Of a stretch of 64,000 bases of DNA, positions 23,991-36,167 are shown piece after piece; the first letter of the stretch is position 1; the number at the start of each line of letters is the position of its first letter. The translations under genes and the position numbers were made by a program. The notes below the pieces were generated by a model that made no database searches, was not told the DNA's origin, and saw only the letters and a program-made list of their open reading frames with translations. Source of the stretch: Ciona savignyi (Eukaryota > Chordata > Ascidiacea > Phlebobranchia > Cionidae); contig CH001855.1 in NCBI GenBank assembly GCA_000149265.1, forward strand, positions 629,403-693,402, read 5' to 3'.

Positions 23991-25570
23991 AGAGACTCAG
24001 AAGAGGAGTTCCGTTTATAATAGTGGAACAGGATTTTTTAACATATAAGTGTTGATTGTGCATCTCCTGTCTACGAACATGAAACATGGTTACTTCAAGC
24101 GATCAAGTAATTTCGTTGTGTTTTCTACTTTGGATCACAATTTTTATCTTTACTGAATATTCTCTTCATTGAATGTATTTGATTGATGTTAACCGCCTAA
24201 TATTCTGACCTTAAAGATTGCGGAACCTGTGTAAGCAGAGCTATAATAACAGAAATTGCCACTTGAAACTTCCGCCACTGACAAAATAATAACAATTCTC
24301 CTTTCTGCCACCTACCGGACGCCGGTAAACCGTTGGAGCGTAACATAGCGAAAAATTAGAAATAGGCTGGGATATGATATTCATGTCTATCAGAGGTATT
24401 AAACGAAAATTGCCTAACCCAGTAAGTTTATAATTGTATAACAAGTGGATATTAATGTTAACAAACATGCATCTTCATGATTATACCTCATAGAAACGTG
24501 TTAGACCATAAGCGATGGGGTCAGTAGGCCTACCTGTGGTGCCTCCTTAATTGCAATGCTTATTATTGCACACTCTCCCTTTAAGTGTTATACTTGTTAA
24601 CAATTTATTGCGATTTTAGTTTGGCTATTGCGTTTGTTGGATCTAACATTTATATACTTAAATTTTATTTTTTGATGCTCTGTTTGTTTTGCGGAAATAT
24701 GTAGTTCCTTTGTCTTGGTGTTTTATTTACCATCCTAACCTATCATGTATTGTGTCCATTGGTTATTTATTGTACACTGAAGAGTTAACATATAAATAAC
24801 TGTCAATAAACATGTATATCTGTTATGGTTTTTGCTTTAACGAATAGAAAGAAACATGTATGTGAAGACGTGTTTCACTGCCCAATAAAACTATTTACTT
24901 CACACAAAAAAGCCAGTAAAATGTAAAAGTGGCATGTTTAAACTTCTGAGCATAATGAACCATAATATACTCCTTCCACACTGGTTTAACAGAATTACTA
25001 ATTACCGGAAAGTATCATCTAAATATTGTGTGCTTTTCGACAGTTACAAATCTTAGATTTTGTATATATTATAAGCCAGTCACTGACTGGGATATGTGAC
25101 CATTAGATTAGAAAGGTGACACTGTGGTTTTAAAACTCAGTTCTCTTTGTACGTATATGCAGTTCAAAAAGTCATCTTGTACGAACATTTAATTACCGGA
25201 AAGTCTAAGGAAAGTATATTGTGAGCTGTTTAGTGGGATAATATCAGGGAAAAAACTATGCGATGGTGATGATGTTTACGTCATATAATGAACTTATATG
25301 CCTGCATCGTCATTATTATGTCCATGGTGAGTTGCTCTATATTGTAACTTGCGTAGACACCACCAATGTATATTCTTGAACTAGCAACTTACTAGCTGCA
25401 CCTCTCTATAAAGTAGCGATTATGTATACGACATCGAACCTGTGTTTTCGGTGGTACTATGATAGGCGTAGTGTCAACAACTAATCAAAGATTTAAACAA
25501 GTTTTCTTACATTAGCAATCTATATTGCTAAAGGACTATGTAAAATTTGTGATGATTTCAACAAAGAATC
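23991..25570. other. Spacer upstream of A7, nothing supported
   Basis: No coding signal. From about 25080 onward it weakly resembles the 5' flanks of the other A genes (a TGATGATGTTTACGTCATAT block and the pre-start block AGCAATCTATATTGCTAAAG). Confidence 0.4.
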
Positions 25571-27112
25571 ATGAACATCTTCCGTCTGTGGTTCGTGTTC
25601 TGTGGTTTAAGCATGTCTGTATCAGGTAAGGTGTTCAAGGGGATATTTTGTAATTTTAATCGTTATAACATTTTAGAAATGCAGGCTTCGACGAGTGGAA
25701 GTTTTAATTTGTATCTTTTATCTGATTCTCCGACGAAAAGGGCGTTTGTCATTTACAAATTGTGCCTGGTTTCTGTACCGGCTTTTGCGGACAAAACAGT
25801 CAGGATAGAGAATGCAAACCTGCCACATAAATTTAAGGTCATAAAGGGAGAAATTAAAATCAACGGGTTTTAGGTAGAACTGGAACGAACAGACCAGTCC
25901 ACAGGCTGGGAAACGGATCTGATTATCGATTGGAGGTTTTACCCAAGTAAACGAATTTGTGTTTTTCTTGTTGTTTTGTTTCTATTTCTGAATTTTATGT
26001 GCTTTTGCATAGTCATTAATGGTTCCCAGGTCACCTAACCATACCAATTTATACATTTTTTGTTTCTGTAAGCAAAATTTGATAAGTTCCTCAGCAGAAC
26101 CCAACCAATTGTTATCCATGTTCCGTTGAATAAGTGTATATTCTTGTCAGTTCAGGCTAGCTTACATTTCTAAAAATTTAAATGATAACTGACATGTTGG
26201 TGTAGATCTGTAGCAACTTTATTAATTACCATAAAAGGGCTTTTCATACATAATCAAATGTATATAAAAATAATTTACTTTTAATATCACGCTGGCATGT
26301 ATAAAAGCGGTAAAATTATACTAAAGCAATGACAATAACATCATTGTTGGTTGATGTGGTAAAAGCTAATATGGTTATAGTTAGGGTAACTTTACCATTG
26401 ACATTGTATTACCGGTTTTCTTTGTTTGTAGGATAAAACTCTTTTCTTTGCATAGCGATGGCGTAAGCCTATGCTTAGAAAGAATATTTAATACCTTTGG
26501 TCAAAAAATGGTACAATTTTAGCTTTAAACGAGAACGAGTTTCTCATACCTGAAAATGGTTTCGTGTACCGTGTATTGTCATCCTGGATGAGTTACAACG
26601 ACTCTCAAACAGCATGCTGTAAAGTTAACTCAAATTTAGCTGTGGCCGGCGTTAAAGATATCAATATACGCAAGTTAGTGTGTTTATATACTTCATTTTG
26701 TTGATTCTGATGTTAACAATTTATGTATTAGTATAACACGGCGAAAAAGAAAATAATCTAGTTTTACAAACTACAAAACTGGATAATTTAATTCATGCAT
26801 TACTTTTTCTGTAAAACCAATTTTGTTTTACTCGAAAGAAAAATCAAATCCTTCAATCGAGCGAAGTTTCCTGAAGACAGTCAGTATGCCAGAAGGCTTT
26901 GGTTAGGCCTCACCGACCGCGCACAGGAGGGGAATTATGTTTGGGAAGACGGAACTCCGCTTCTAAGTAACCAAACTCTTTGGTTATCTGGTAACCCAGC
27001 GGGGGGAAAGGAACAAAATTGCGTAGAAATGTTTAGTGGTCGATTAAATGATTATTTGTGCGATGCGGACGACACGACACGCCCGTTGTGTGAACGTCCT
27101 TTCCGAAACTAA
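25571..27112 (+). pseudogene. C-type lectin A7, nonsense codon in the MNNL/C2-like exon
   Basis: Exons 25571-25625, 25677-25946, 26523-26673 and 26839-27112, all with splice borders and the same lengths as A1. In exon 2 the conserved Trp of NGFWVELE is a TAG (25871-25873), the only inactivating change I see. The CTLD is otherwise open (CCKVN, LWLGLTDR, YVWEDG, QNCVEMF, LNDYLC, PLCERP), with the loop tripeptide NPA. It is the most diverged A copy and lies in the spacer, outside both arms. The coding sequence after the stop still looks constrained, so the stop may be recent or an allele. Confidence 0.82.
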
Positions 27113-28754
27113 ACTTGCATTGTATGAGACACGTATTAACCACTTCCACATTATAGATGGCGTATAACCAATTAAGACCTCTATGAACGGCAGGATGTGA
27201 CGAGTGGTACCCTCCATGAGTCATCGTTTTTAAACGAGTGTTTTGCTGTGTAACAATGGTGGTGATTCCCCAATGTTTGTTTGGCTGAAAGCAGCATGTG
27301 CTAGGCTGCGCGCCGGTGTACTCGTTCAGCTGTAAAGTTTTGTAATCGTGGAGCAGTGCTTTGTAAAATAAAGGTGTTGAATGTGTATCTGCTAGCTGTT
27401 TTGTTGAAAAAAAGTTGCCGATGTACAAAGGGGTATGGGCTCAAAATTTTTAAACAAAATTTTGTAGGGTTTTGAGTTTAGGTTGCAGATCCAAGCTTCA
27501 ATTTTAAATTGTGAAAAAATCTAAGACTTCCTATGTCAGGATTTTGAGTGACAGTCGTTTTTGTGAGGTCAGTTTGCATTGGAGAGATAGGGAAAATAAT
27601 TAGCTGAACGCCTACTATAGACCACATTCAGTTAAAATATCGATATTTTTAAGAATGGGGTGTGGTTGGTGTGGTACTTGTAATTTTATTCGAATCAACC
27701 ACGCAACACCACGGCGGTTTAAAACGATACGATAAAATTTGCCAGCACTTACAGTGCGGTTACTTAAAAACTTTGGAAGCCCTTAGACTTTATAGGAATT
27801 CCGGGTTCATGTATATTAGGATATTAGTAACGTGTTGTTTAACAGATATGCTTCCACTGGACTACAGGGTGGCACGACCTCGCTCGCCACACACGCTAAA
27901 ATCCTCTTTTATGAACTATTACTAAAAATATATAAAAATGTGTGTGACGTTTAAAAAAAACGATAAATAGAAAAAAAAAACGTTTTAAATTACAGCATCA
28001 GGGAGGGGTTAGGCATGGTCGAATGTGATTGGGGTAACCGGGCTGCGTCTTTGTCAGGAGGATGTAGTTTATGGTGGAGCCTGCACGGTGGAATTTTGCC
28101 AGAGGCTATGAGACAGCCCAATCAGGACTAGGGTCGGGGCAAAGGGGAGTGGGACAAAAGGAAATTCAGAGTAGCTTTAAACAAAATTGCTTTGTAAGGG
28201 CCGAGCGGGGATTGAATAACTAACAGGAAAGGTTTCGGTTAGATGTTATGAAATATAATGCTACTCAGTGGCGCGGACGTATATAAAAAAGTAATTAGAT
28301 ATTATACATAACAATGTATCATTTTAATATTATGATGGACATTAAAGACACTTTACGCCTGCTTGATCAAATAGTGTTTAAAATTTCTTCATATACAGAT
28401 CACGTTTTCTTGTTCTTCTTTCTCCTATAAATTAAAGTATTTTAAGTGGACGCAATAAACTTTGATTTATAGTTTCTGACGTTTTGACGATTTTAAGCAC
28501 TTTATTATCATGTCATGTTTTTTTTATAAAATTTTCCATCTAACAATAAATAGGAAACTAAGTAATAACAATTTTTTAAATCTCTTTAGAGACTGGTATA
28601 TTAAAAATTATTACAAATAGGTGTTCAACTTATATTATTTTCCCAATCTCTCCAATTCAAGCTGTAACACATGCTGCTTTTCAAACAGCCATTGCACCTT
28701 TAACGTTGTTTTTTCTCATGCGATACACAACCTGTCCCGCCCGCAGCTAATTGA
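27113..28754. other. Intergenic; lectin 3' flank repeat and an unplaced GC-richer patch
   Basis: Positions 27140-27640 repeat the A1 downstream flank. Positions 28000-28260 are noticeably richer in G (for example GGGGTTAGGCATGGTCGAAT) than their surroundings and match nothing else in the window. An open frame at 27662-27925 has no recognisable features. Confidence 0.4.
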
Positions 28755-29260
28755 AAGAACGCCAACATATTCCACCGAACATAGGCTATACTGAAGCAAG
28801 GCAACTTATTAGGGACGAGTTTAGACCAAAGTTTCAAATAGAGGTTGTGTGGACAAGGTAATCAATTGCGACAAGTACGCGCTAATTTTGTTTTCAGATT
28901 AAATAACCTGCTGTGTGTAACGAATTTGATTTAAACCTATTTTCGTCGCCAGTTCGCTATTTGTAAACCTCCATTGTTAAGATTTTATCGTCAAGCAGCG
29001 CTGATGATCGTGTAATAGGAGATAGAGCCAGACATGCATCTTTACTGTTTAAAGTACAAAAACAACTATTTAAAAGAGCATGGACAATAAGCGTTTTTAT
29101 TAATGGGGTACAACAACCAGTGCCGGTTTCTCGGTTTATGGACTTACAAGTTCCTATGAGTATAATAAACTTATTATTACTTGCTCATCGGGAAAATGTA
29201 GAAAAAAAGCCCAGCATGAACATTTTAGGCGTGTCGCCAAATTACTGGATTAGAAAGGTT
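28755..29260 (+). pseudogene. Two coding-like segments, unrecognised
   Basis: Segment 28755-28858 reads HIPPNIGYTEARQLIRDEF and on to VVWT with a GT donor. Segment 29000-29260, after a plausible CAG acceptor, continues in matching phase with SADDRVIGDRARHASLLFKV, then QKQLFKRAWTISVFINGVQ and LLLLAHRENVEKKP. Amino acid composition is protein-like and the two segments are open for most of their length. A stop lies just before the first segment and no start codon or partner exon is evident. It may be a relic of a gene or transposon. I do not recognise the family. Confidence 0.3.
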
Positions 29261-30727
29261 TATTTACTTAAAATATCCAAGAAATTTAAACATATGTAGG
29301 ATAAATTAGAAAAAACCTAATATTGTTAGAAATAACCCGTTTACCACAAGAAGTACCCAAAATAAATAACGTATAAGCAATCATAATTATACTATTATTA
29401 CGGGTATGAAAGAGCTTGATATTTCAAAACAAAATAAATAGATAAACCTTTGGAATACAAGCGTTACTGTGTACGCCCCAATTCAACATTATCTCTGTTT
29501 CGGGATATCCCCTAAAATTCAATATTGCTGACACTGGTGATACGTGTCATTTAAGCTTCATATAAAACGTAAAGACATGTTGGCTACAATCGAGTTAAAT
29601 CTTCTGTATATGTAAGCTATTATGGTTAAAAAAATCATTGGCTAACTGATGCAATTTGCCCAAGGGATACTCCCGACAGACCCAAAATATAATTATGACG
29701 ACTATTTCGTGAATGGATAGTATTATTTCCTTCATATTAAAACGAAAAATGTAAAATGATCAAACAAATTGGAAAATGGACAAACGGAGTCTACCTTTCC
29801 TTAACTTTACACGAAAAATCCCTTAAAGTATAAAACTCACGTGTGAATAATTGTATTACACTAATAACCGTATTTATAAAACAACTACACAATTAAATAT
29901 ATATTTAATTTTTTCGAAATGAATAGTTCTGTATTATCAAAAAGACATTATATGATGATAAATTACCTTTTAAACATAAGAAATACTTGCATGTATCGCA
30001 TTTAAAGAATAATTACATCTATAAAATTCGACGAATATATGCAGGTACAACATTTGTCCCAATATTTTCAAGCATAGCATTCGACGTGGCATGCAGACAG
30101 CACATGACAATCTTAGCGTTAAGAAATGTGATTAATCGGATAAATGATGTGTGAATCTCCAACTATGTTGACGTACTTCCCGCACGTTTTAACTTGTAAC
30201 TGTCTGCACAATGACCATTAGGCCCACAATAACGTGCAGCATAAGTAGTTAAAGTTGTCATTGCAGATTATACATTTTGTTTTCCTGCTTGTTAGTTTGT
30301 TAACGACACAGTTAATTTGGATGCGTTTTAGCGTAAAGTGTGCTATTTACTTTTAATTTTCAAAGAACTAATATCAGATTTGCAAACCCTACAATGAGAA
30401 CCCAGGTTATTAGCAGAACTTAAAAAAGCAGGCGAAACGTAGATATATCGAAACCTGCCTCTGCTTAATCGAGTTGTGTTTTATAAAAAAGAAACCTAAA
30501 CGTATAAATTGACTACATTTAATGGAACTAAACTTTAAAAACGTTAATTATATTTAAAACGGCAATACGACGTCGGGCACCTGATAATCTAAAGAATTAT
30601 TATCATAAACTATAATAAACATAAATATTAAACAAGTATGACGACTGCATTCTATGCTCGTGTAGTAATACTCAGTTTTTGATCCCAACTAGGATTTTGC
30701 TTTAGATAAAAAAAAACAGTATTGAAT
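29261..30727. other. Intergenic and shared 5' flank of B3
   Basis: Positions 29520-29650 repeat part of A2 intron 3 (8860-9010). Positions 29660-29930 are a diverged copy of the flank found before A4. Positions 29960-30727 mirror the B1 5' flank and should contain the B-family promoter. No gene otherwise. Confidence 0.45.
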
Positions 30728-30816
30728 ATGATCGCCTTGAGTTGTGTGTCTACAAAATATTTGCTTATTTTCTCCGCTTGCTGCGCTGTTGCTTATTCCA
30801 CGAACCAGGTCCTTCT

Positions 30817-30829
30817 TACTTGTGGCTCC
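30817..30829 (+). repeat. LINE target-site duplication, 5' copy
   Basis: TACTTGTGGCTCC, identical to 36218-36230 after the poly(A). It lies in exon 1 of B3. Confidence 0.95.
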
Positions 30830-30867
30830 TCACATTCTCTGTCTGGTCAGCTAGCGTGCGGACGCAC

Positions 30868-32306
30868 ATGCGTAAAATGACAAGCAAGCCAAGTTTTGCT
30901 CAGGTGGCGACTGCCCCAAATGTCGATACGTATTCAAAAAGGCCAACATGCCTAACATTTAGAACCGAGGTTCATATGAAAAGAAAACCAAGCATTAGAT
31001 TTTGTTGAAAAAATAGGATTTCTCAAGGTCAATCTGATCGGATTAGCTGAAATGAAAGGAAACAGAGTGGACGTCACTTGCAAAACTAGAAAAGGTACTT
31101 TGGAGCTCTATAATAAACTGCTGAGCGCTAGAGGAGTCATCAGTGCAAGACTATATGAATCCGACAGTGTCAACGTGGCAATTGGGTGGGTTCCGATACC
31201 GTTTCCGGATGATTTAATTAGGCAAAAAATTGAACATCATTATGGCACAGTGATGAAAATAACCCCCAAAATTGATAAAGATGGTTTAAAAACGGGAATA
31301 AGAATAGCTACAATGAAAAAAGAAGACCTAGAACAAAACCCAATACCAAGCTATTTATATATCAATAATTTAGAATTCTATGTGTCATATTTTGGACAGA
31401 AATAATACATGCAAATACTGCTCCGGCATAGGACATAAACAAGCTGACTGTAAAAAAAGAAAAGCTGATTACCCTGAACTTGGCAAAACAGAGAGAACTA
31501 CAAGAACTGGCAAAACATTGGAACCACGCCCACCCCGAAGCAACTCTCGAGTCACAGTAAGTGACGTCATAGATATGCATTTTGCCGACCCATTGGTAAA
31601 AACGCTGAACAACGCTAATGATAATACAAAAAAAGACGCACCCACGGGCAGTTCCCGAGGTGCAACAGATGACGTAATAAACGTGCTGGCGTGCGACCCT
31701 CCAGCAAGTGTGCAAAATGATGATGACTCCACAACAACCGATACGTTTACGGAAAAGGCCTTACAATGCTATAGAACCAAGCGGTCATATCCTAGCCCCG
31801 AGGAAGCAAGAAATACTCGGGTGAAATCGCTTAGTTTAAGCGAGAAAAAGATCCCGGTCAATTGCCCTAAATGCAATAATGAAGGCTTAACAACCGAAGA
31901 CAACCCAAACTACTTTTGCTGGTCTTGCGAAGAAGATTTTCAAGTTACCAAAACTTGTTGCTCTGGTGACTTTTTTTTAGTGCAAAAGAACACAAAATGT
32001 ACACAATGTCCCCTGTGTAAGGGGAAGATGATTAAACTGCCCTGCTGCGATTCTCTCCAACCAGAATTCGTCTCGGAAGATGGGATGCTGGAATGCACAT
32101 CTTGTCAAAGGTACTCTGCACTATGTCCATGTAAAGAACTTAACTATTTTTCTATTACTCAAGCCAGCAGACCGTGTTCCAACAAAAGTTGTGACTACCA
32201 GTTTATACACTGTGTCTGCCAAAAAAAATATGTTAAATTAATTGACCCCAGTACACCTTTCTTATGTAAATGTGGTGCTCAACATGGTAATGTGATGGAA
32301 CGATAA
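30868..32306 (+). pseudogene. LINE ORF1, nucleic-acid-binding protein, two frameshifts
   Basis: Three overlapping frames make up one protein: 30868-31008 (MRKMTSKPSFAQVATAP), about 30989-31405 (ALDFVEKIGFLKVNLIGLAE to LEFYVSYFGQ) and 31380-32306. The last begins with a CCHC knuckle, CKYCSGIGHKQADC, and ends in an unusual cysteine-rich tail (CPKC, CWSC, CTQCPLC, CTSC, CPC, CKC) of about 150 residues that looks like several zinc ribbons. The frame changes near 30990 and 31400 appear to be single-base indels. ORF1 proteins of this group coat the RNA in the retrotransposition particle. As written this copy would not make a full protein. Confidence 0.8.
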
Positions 32307-32330
32307 TTGAAGAAACTTTTTTATTTTATC

Positions 32331-35300
32331 ATGGCTTTAAGCATAGCATCATACAACGTTGCGGGCCTTAGAAACAACAAGAAACGTAAATCCATTTTTA
32401 ATTTCTTAAAGCTTAAAAAATATGGTATTATTTTTTTACAAGAAACACATTGCTCTAGTGACGTAGAAAAACTTTGGGAACTAGAATGGAAAGGCGAAAT
32501 AGTTTGGGCTCATGGTACCACCAAAAGTCGTGGGGTGGCGGTATTATTTGACAAACAACTGTCGTACCAGATCACCAGTTGCAATGCCGATCCACTTGGA
32601 CGATATCTAATCATCGATCTTAAGCTAAATGAGCTCGCTCTGTCGGTGGTAAATCTTTATGGTCCAAATAAAGATAATCCCGCATTCTTCACAAATGTTT
32701 TCAAAATAATCAACGACATGCAATACCCGCGTGATACAGTTATAGGAGGAGATTTTAATTTAACACTCGACCCCAAACTTGACAGAAATGTTCAAAAGAA
32801 CACCAATAAAAACGCGACGGAGGTCGTTGCGTTAAACATGAGGGCACTTGGACTGGTCGACGCATTCAGAACAGCTAACGGAAACGTGAAATCATTTTCG
32901 CGTATTCAAACGAACCCGTATGCCGCGAGTAGAATTGATTTCTTCTTAATATCTCAAACGCTAACCTCCAAGTTACGCAAGGCAAGCATCGTGCCAAGCA
33001 TAAAATCTGACCATAGTATTGTTACCATTGATCTATCTCTAACACCTACATCACGCGGAAGAGGATACTGGAAGTTAAATGTTTCTGTCCTTTCAAATCC
33101 TCGTTACATTCAAACAATTAAGGAAGCGGTAAACGACTTTTGCAGAAATAACCCTCCTCTCTTGGTCAACCCAAACTTAAGATGGGACGCTTTAAAATGC
33201 CACATCAGGGGTGTCACAATTAAGTTTTGCACCGAGCAGCGCAGAAAACACGAAGCTGTTCAAAAACAATTAGAAACAGCTATTCAAACTATAGAGCTGA
33301 AAATAGCTTCGGAGGGTAATTCCCCCAAGCCCGAATTCTTAGAAAACCTAAATGTCCATAAAAACGAGCTAACCGCCCACGTTGATAAAAGAACTGCAGG
33401 CGCTATCATAAGAAGTCGAACACGGTGGGTCGAAAGTGGAGAGAAATGTACCAAATATTTCCTTAACCTTGAAAAAATACACGGTGCAAAAGGAGCGATT
33501 TCTCGACTGAAAACCGACGACGCAATTTTAACCAACCAAGCAGATATATTGCACGAAATTACTGCCTTTTACACCACACTCTATAAAGAAGACTTAACCT
33601 GTAAACCACCCGATGTAACGGCAACACATCTAGCGTCCCTTAATGTTCCACGCCTTAGCGATGACCAAGCGGGTACTTTAGAATCTGAAATTACCGAAGA
33701 AGAATGTCTTGCCGCTATCAACTCAATGTCAAATAATAGAAGTCCTGGTAATGATGGATTTTCGATAGAGTTTTACAAAGTAATGTGGCCGTCACTGCGC
33801 CGAGTATTCATGGATTCCATCAGATACACGGAAAGTCAAGGTTCACTCTCCGGTACCCAGGCTCAAGGAATTATAACTCTTATTTTAAAAAAGGAGAAAG
33901 ACCCATGCCATGTCACAAATTACCGTCCAATCACACTCTTGAACGCTGATTATAAAATCATTGCAAAAGTTATTAATAATAGACTAAAAACATTTCTTGA
34001 CATACTGATCTGCAAGGATCAGAACGGTTTTATGAACGGTCGCTACATAGGAAACAATCTACGGCTGATGTTTAATATGATAGACTACTGCGACACAGAG
34101 AATCTTCCTGGAACAATCATCTCGGTTGATATGTTCAAGGCATTTGATACACTCAGTTGGAGCTTTTTAATTGAAGTACTAAAAGCGTATGGTTTTGGAG
34201 ACCGCATAATACAGTGGGTAACAACCATTTACGCCAATCCTAGCTGCTCAGTAATAAACAACGGTCATTTTTCCAAATACTTCCCGATTCGGAGAGGTGT
34301 CAGACAAGGAGACCCGCTATCCCCGACACTTTTTATTCTGGCAATAGAAATTATGGCAATAACGCTACGCTCCTCACCGTTTAGGGGAATTAAATGTGGG
34401 GAAAAAGAAATTAAACTGTCACTACTGGCTGATGATGCAACCATTTATACTAAAGGCGACCAATGTGACTTTTCCCAAATCTTTAAAATTATAGACGAAT
34501 TCGGGAAAATGGCTGGAACCAAAGTAAACATCGCAAAATCCAATGCTTTCTACGTTGGTACAAAACGGGACTGCTTGTGCAAACCAATGCTATCTGAAGG
34601 TCTAACGTGGCCAGCAGATCACGTCAGATATCTGGGTATCTTAATACCAATCAACACCAGCAATAAAAGAATGTCTGAGTTGAATCTATCCCCCTTGCTA
34701 AACAGAATCTCTACAAGGCTAAATATGTGGTCCGGGCGATCTCTTACTCTACTTGGAAAAATTACAGTAATTAAGTCACTTATTTTACCAATGCTCACGT
34801 ACAAAATATCTATGTTACCTTCTCCTCCACCGATTCAGTTCCTCACAAAACTTAAGACTAAACTATTTCGCTTCATCTGGAAATCAAAATGGGAACGCAT
34901 TAACCGAACAAAAATGTGCAGCGGAATAGAAGATGGCGGACCTAACATGGTAAACCTCGATGCTTACATACTTTCGTTAAACTTGCGTTGGATAAACCAA
35001 CTTGTAGATGAGGAATACAGTGCCCCGTGGAAATACATCGAAAGTATTTACGCGAACAAAAATATTTTAAGCACCGCGTTACAGTCTGATATCCGTGACT
35101 CGTCGGCTGAACTTAAAAGATTATATCCGATCCGGGCATTACACAAGACGGTAATTGCACTAAGACAACTGTTCAAGAAGAAGGAACTTTCTACTAGTTA
35201 CCAAGCCGATCCGCGAGCTCTCTGGCTGAACACCAATGTTAAAACAAAAAAACGAGTCTGTCTCATAGAGCGATTTGCGGCACACGGAGTCCTGTCTTAC

Positions 35301-36113
35301 CACCACCTCCTTGATGTCTCAAATCGATACAGAAGTTATAATGAAATAACAAACGAGTACGAAATCCCGACATACAGTTTGGATTATTGTCAGTACAATG
35401 AACTTATTCGAGCAATCCCCAACTCTTGGGACGTCGGTGACCCTCAAAGTCCGACAAAAACCGACTATCACGAACGTGTTATGGACTTTGTTTCCTCGTT
35501 CAAAACTCAGACAACGCAAGCGCTTTATAAAGCGATAAATGGGGTAGTTTGCGAACGAACAACAAAACAACAACAGAAATGGGAGGCCATACTCGCAACA
35601 CACATTGACTGGAATAATGTTCACTTAAGAAATTACTTTTGCACTGTTGAAACCAGATTAAGATCTTTTCAAATAAAACTAAACAACCACGCAATCGTAA
35701 CCAATGACAAACTTTTTGAATTTGGTATCGTCGACTCTAGCCAATGTGGCTTCTGTAATAACTCTACTGAAAATTTAATCCATTTGTTTTGTGAATGCCC
35801 TGTTACGAAACTTTTTTGGAATGATGTTGTGGATTGGATAAGTTCTAAACTTAGAATTCCTTTTTTATGTCGCATGGAACATTTTTTATTTGGAATAGAA
35901 AATAACCCTCTTATTTGCTGCCTTTTACTTTGTGCTCGTTTTTGTATATATCGATCACGTGTTTCAAACTGCTTACCTAAGATTGCCGCGTTTGTTAAAG
36001 AATGTATGAAAATTCAAACGGCAGAATTTGAAATAGGGAAGAAAAAAAATAAGATTTCCCCCCATGCCCTTAAATGGGGGTTTATCCTGAAAAAGCAACC
36101 TTTTGACTTTTGA
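32331..36113 (+). CDS. LINE ORF2: endonuclease and reverse transcriptase
   Basis: An uninterrupted frame of 1260 codons from ATG 32331, 25 bases after the ORF1 stop. Endonuclease (about residues 1-230): SYNVAGL, FLQETHC, GGDFN, SRIDFF and SDHSIV supply the expected catalytic Asn, Glu, Asp and His. Reverse transcriptase (about 530-800): NYRPITLLN, SVDMFKAFD (near 597), GVRQGDPLSP and LLADDATIY (near 699), with all catalytic aspartates present. The C-terminal CGFCNNSTENLIHLFCEC near 1138 is the zf-RVT motif seen in L1/Tx1-type ORF2. Role: nicks the target, then reverse-transcribes the element RNA from the nick. An alternative non-ATG start at 32307 is less likely. Confidence 0.93.
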   Translation: MALSIASYNVAGLRNNKKRKSIFNFLKLKKYGIIFLQETHCSSDVEKLWELEWKGEIVWAHGTTKSRGVAVLFDKQLSYQITSCNADPLGRYLIIDLKLNELALSVVNLYGPNKDNPAFFTNVFKIINDMQYPRDTVIGGDFNLTLDPKLDRNVQKNTNKNATEVVALNMRALGLVDAFRTANGNVKSFSRIQTNPYAASRIDFFLISQTLTSKLRKASIVPSIKSDHSIVTIDLSLTPTSRGRGYWKLNVSVLSNPRYIQTIKEAVNDFCRNNPPLLVNPNLRWDALKCHIRGVTIKFCTEQRRKHEAVQKQLETAIQTIELKIASEGNSPKPEFLENLNVHKNELTAHVDKRTAGAIIRSRTRWVESGEKCTKYFLNLEKIHGAKGAISRLKTDDAILTNQADILHEITAFYTTLYKEDLTCKPPDVTATHLASLNVPRLSDDQAGTLESEITEEECLAAINSMSNNRSPGNDGFSIEFYKVMWPSLRRVFMDSIRYTESQGSLSGTQAQGIITLILKKEKDPCHVTNYRPITLLNADYKIIAKVINNRLKTFLDILICKDQNGFMNGRYIGNNLRLMFNMIDYCDTENLPGTIISVDMFKAFDTLSWSFLIEVLKAYGFGDRIIQWVTTIYANPSCSVINNGHFSKYFPIRRGVRQGDPLSPTLFILAIEIMAITLRSSPFRGIKCGEKEIKLSLLADDATIYTKGDQCDFSQIFKIIDEFGKMAGTKVNIAKSNAFYVGTKRDCLCKPMLSEGLTWPADHVRYLGILIPINTSNKRMSELNLSPLLNRISTRLNMWSGRSLTLLGKITVIKSLILPMLTYKISMLPSPPPIQFLTKLKTKLFRFIWKSKWERINRTKMCSGIEDGGPNMVNLDAYILSLNLRWINQLVDEEYSAPWKYIESIYANKNILSTALQSDIRDSSAELKRLYPIRALHKTVIALRQLFKKKELSTSYQADPRALWLNTNVKTKKRVCLIERFAAHGVLSYHHLLDVSNRYRSYNEITNEYEIPTYSLDYCQYNELIRAIPNSWDVGDPQSPTKTDYHERVMDFVSSFKTQTTQALYKAINGVVCERTTKQQQKWEAILATHIDWNNVHLRNYFCTVETRLRSFQIKLNNHAIVTNDKLFEFGIVDSSQCGFCNNSTENLIHLFCECPVTKLFWNDVVDWISSKLRIPFLCRMEHFLFGIENNPLICCLLLCARFCIYRSRVSNCLPKIAAFVKECMKIQTAEFEIGKKKNKISPHALKWGFILKKQPFDF

Positions 36114-36167
36114 CTTGACTTGTTTCCCCGTTATCGTTTTTTTTGCCCCGGGCATTGGGGGGGCAAT

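Noticed and set aside
27662..27925. 87-aa plus-strand open frame after A7
   Set aside because: No domain, no splice partners, and composition not distinct from chance frames here.
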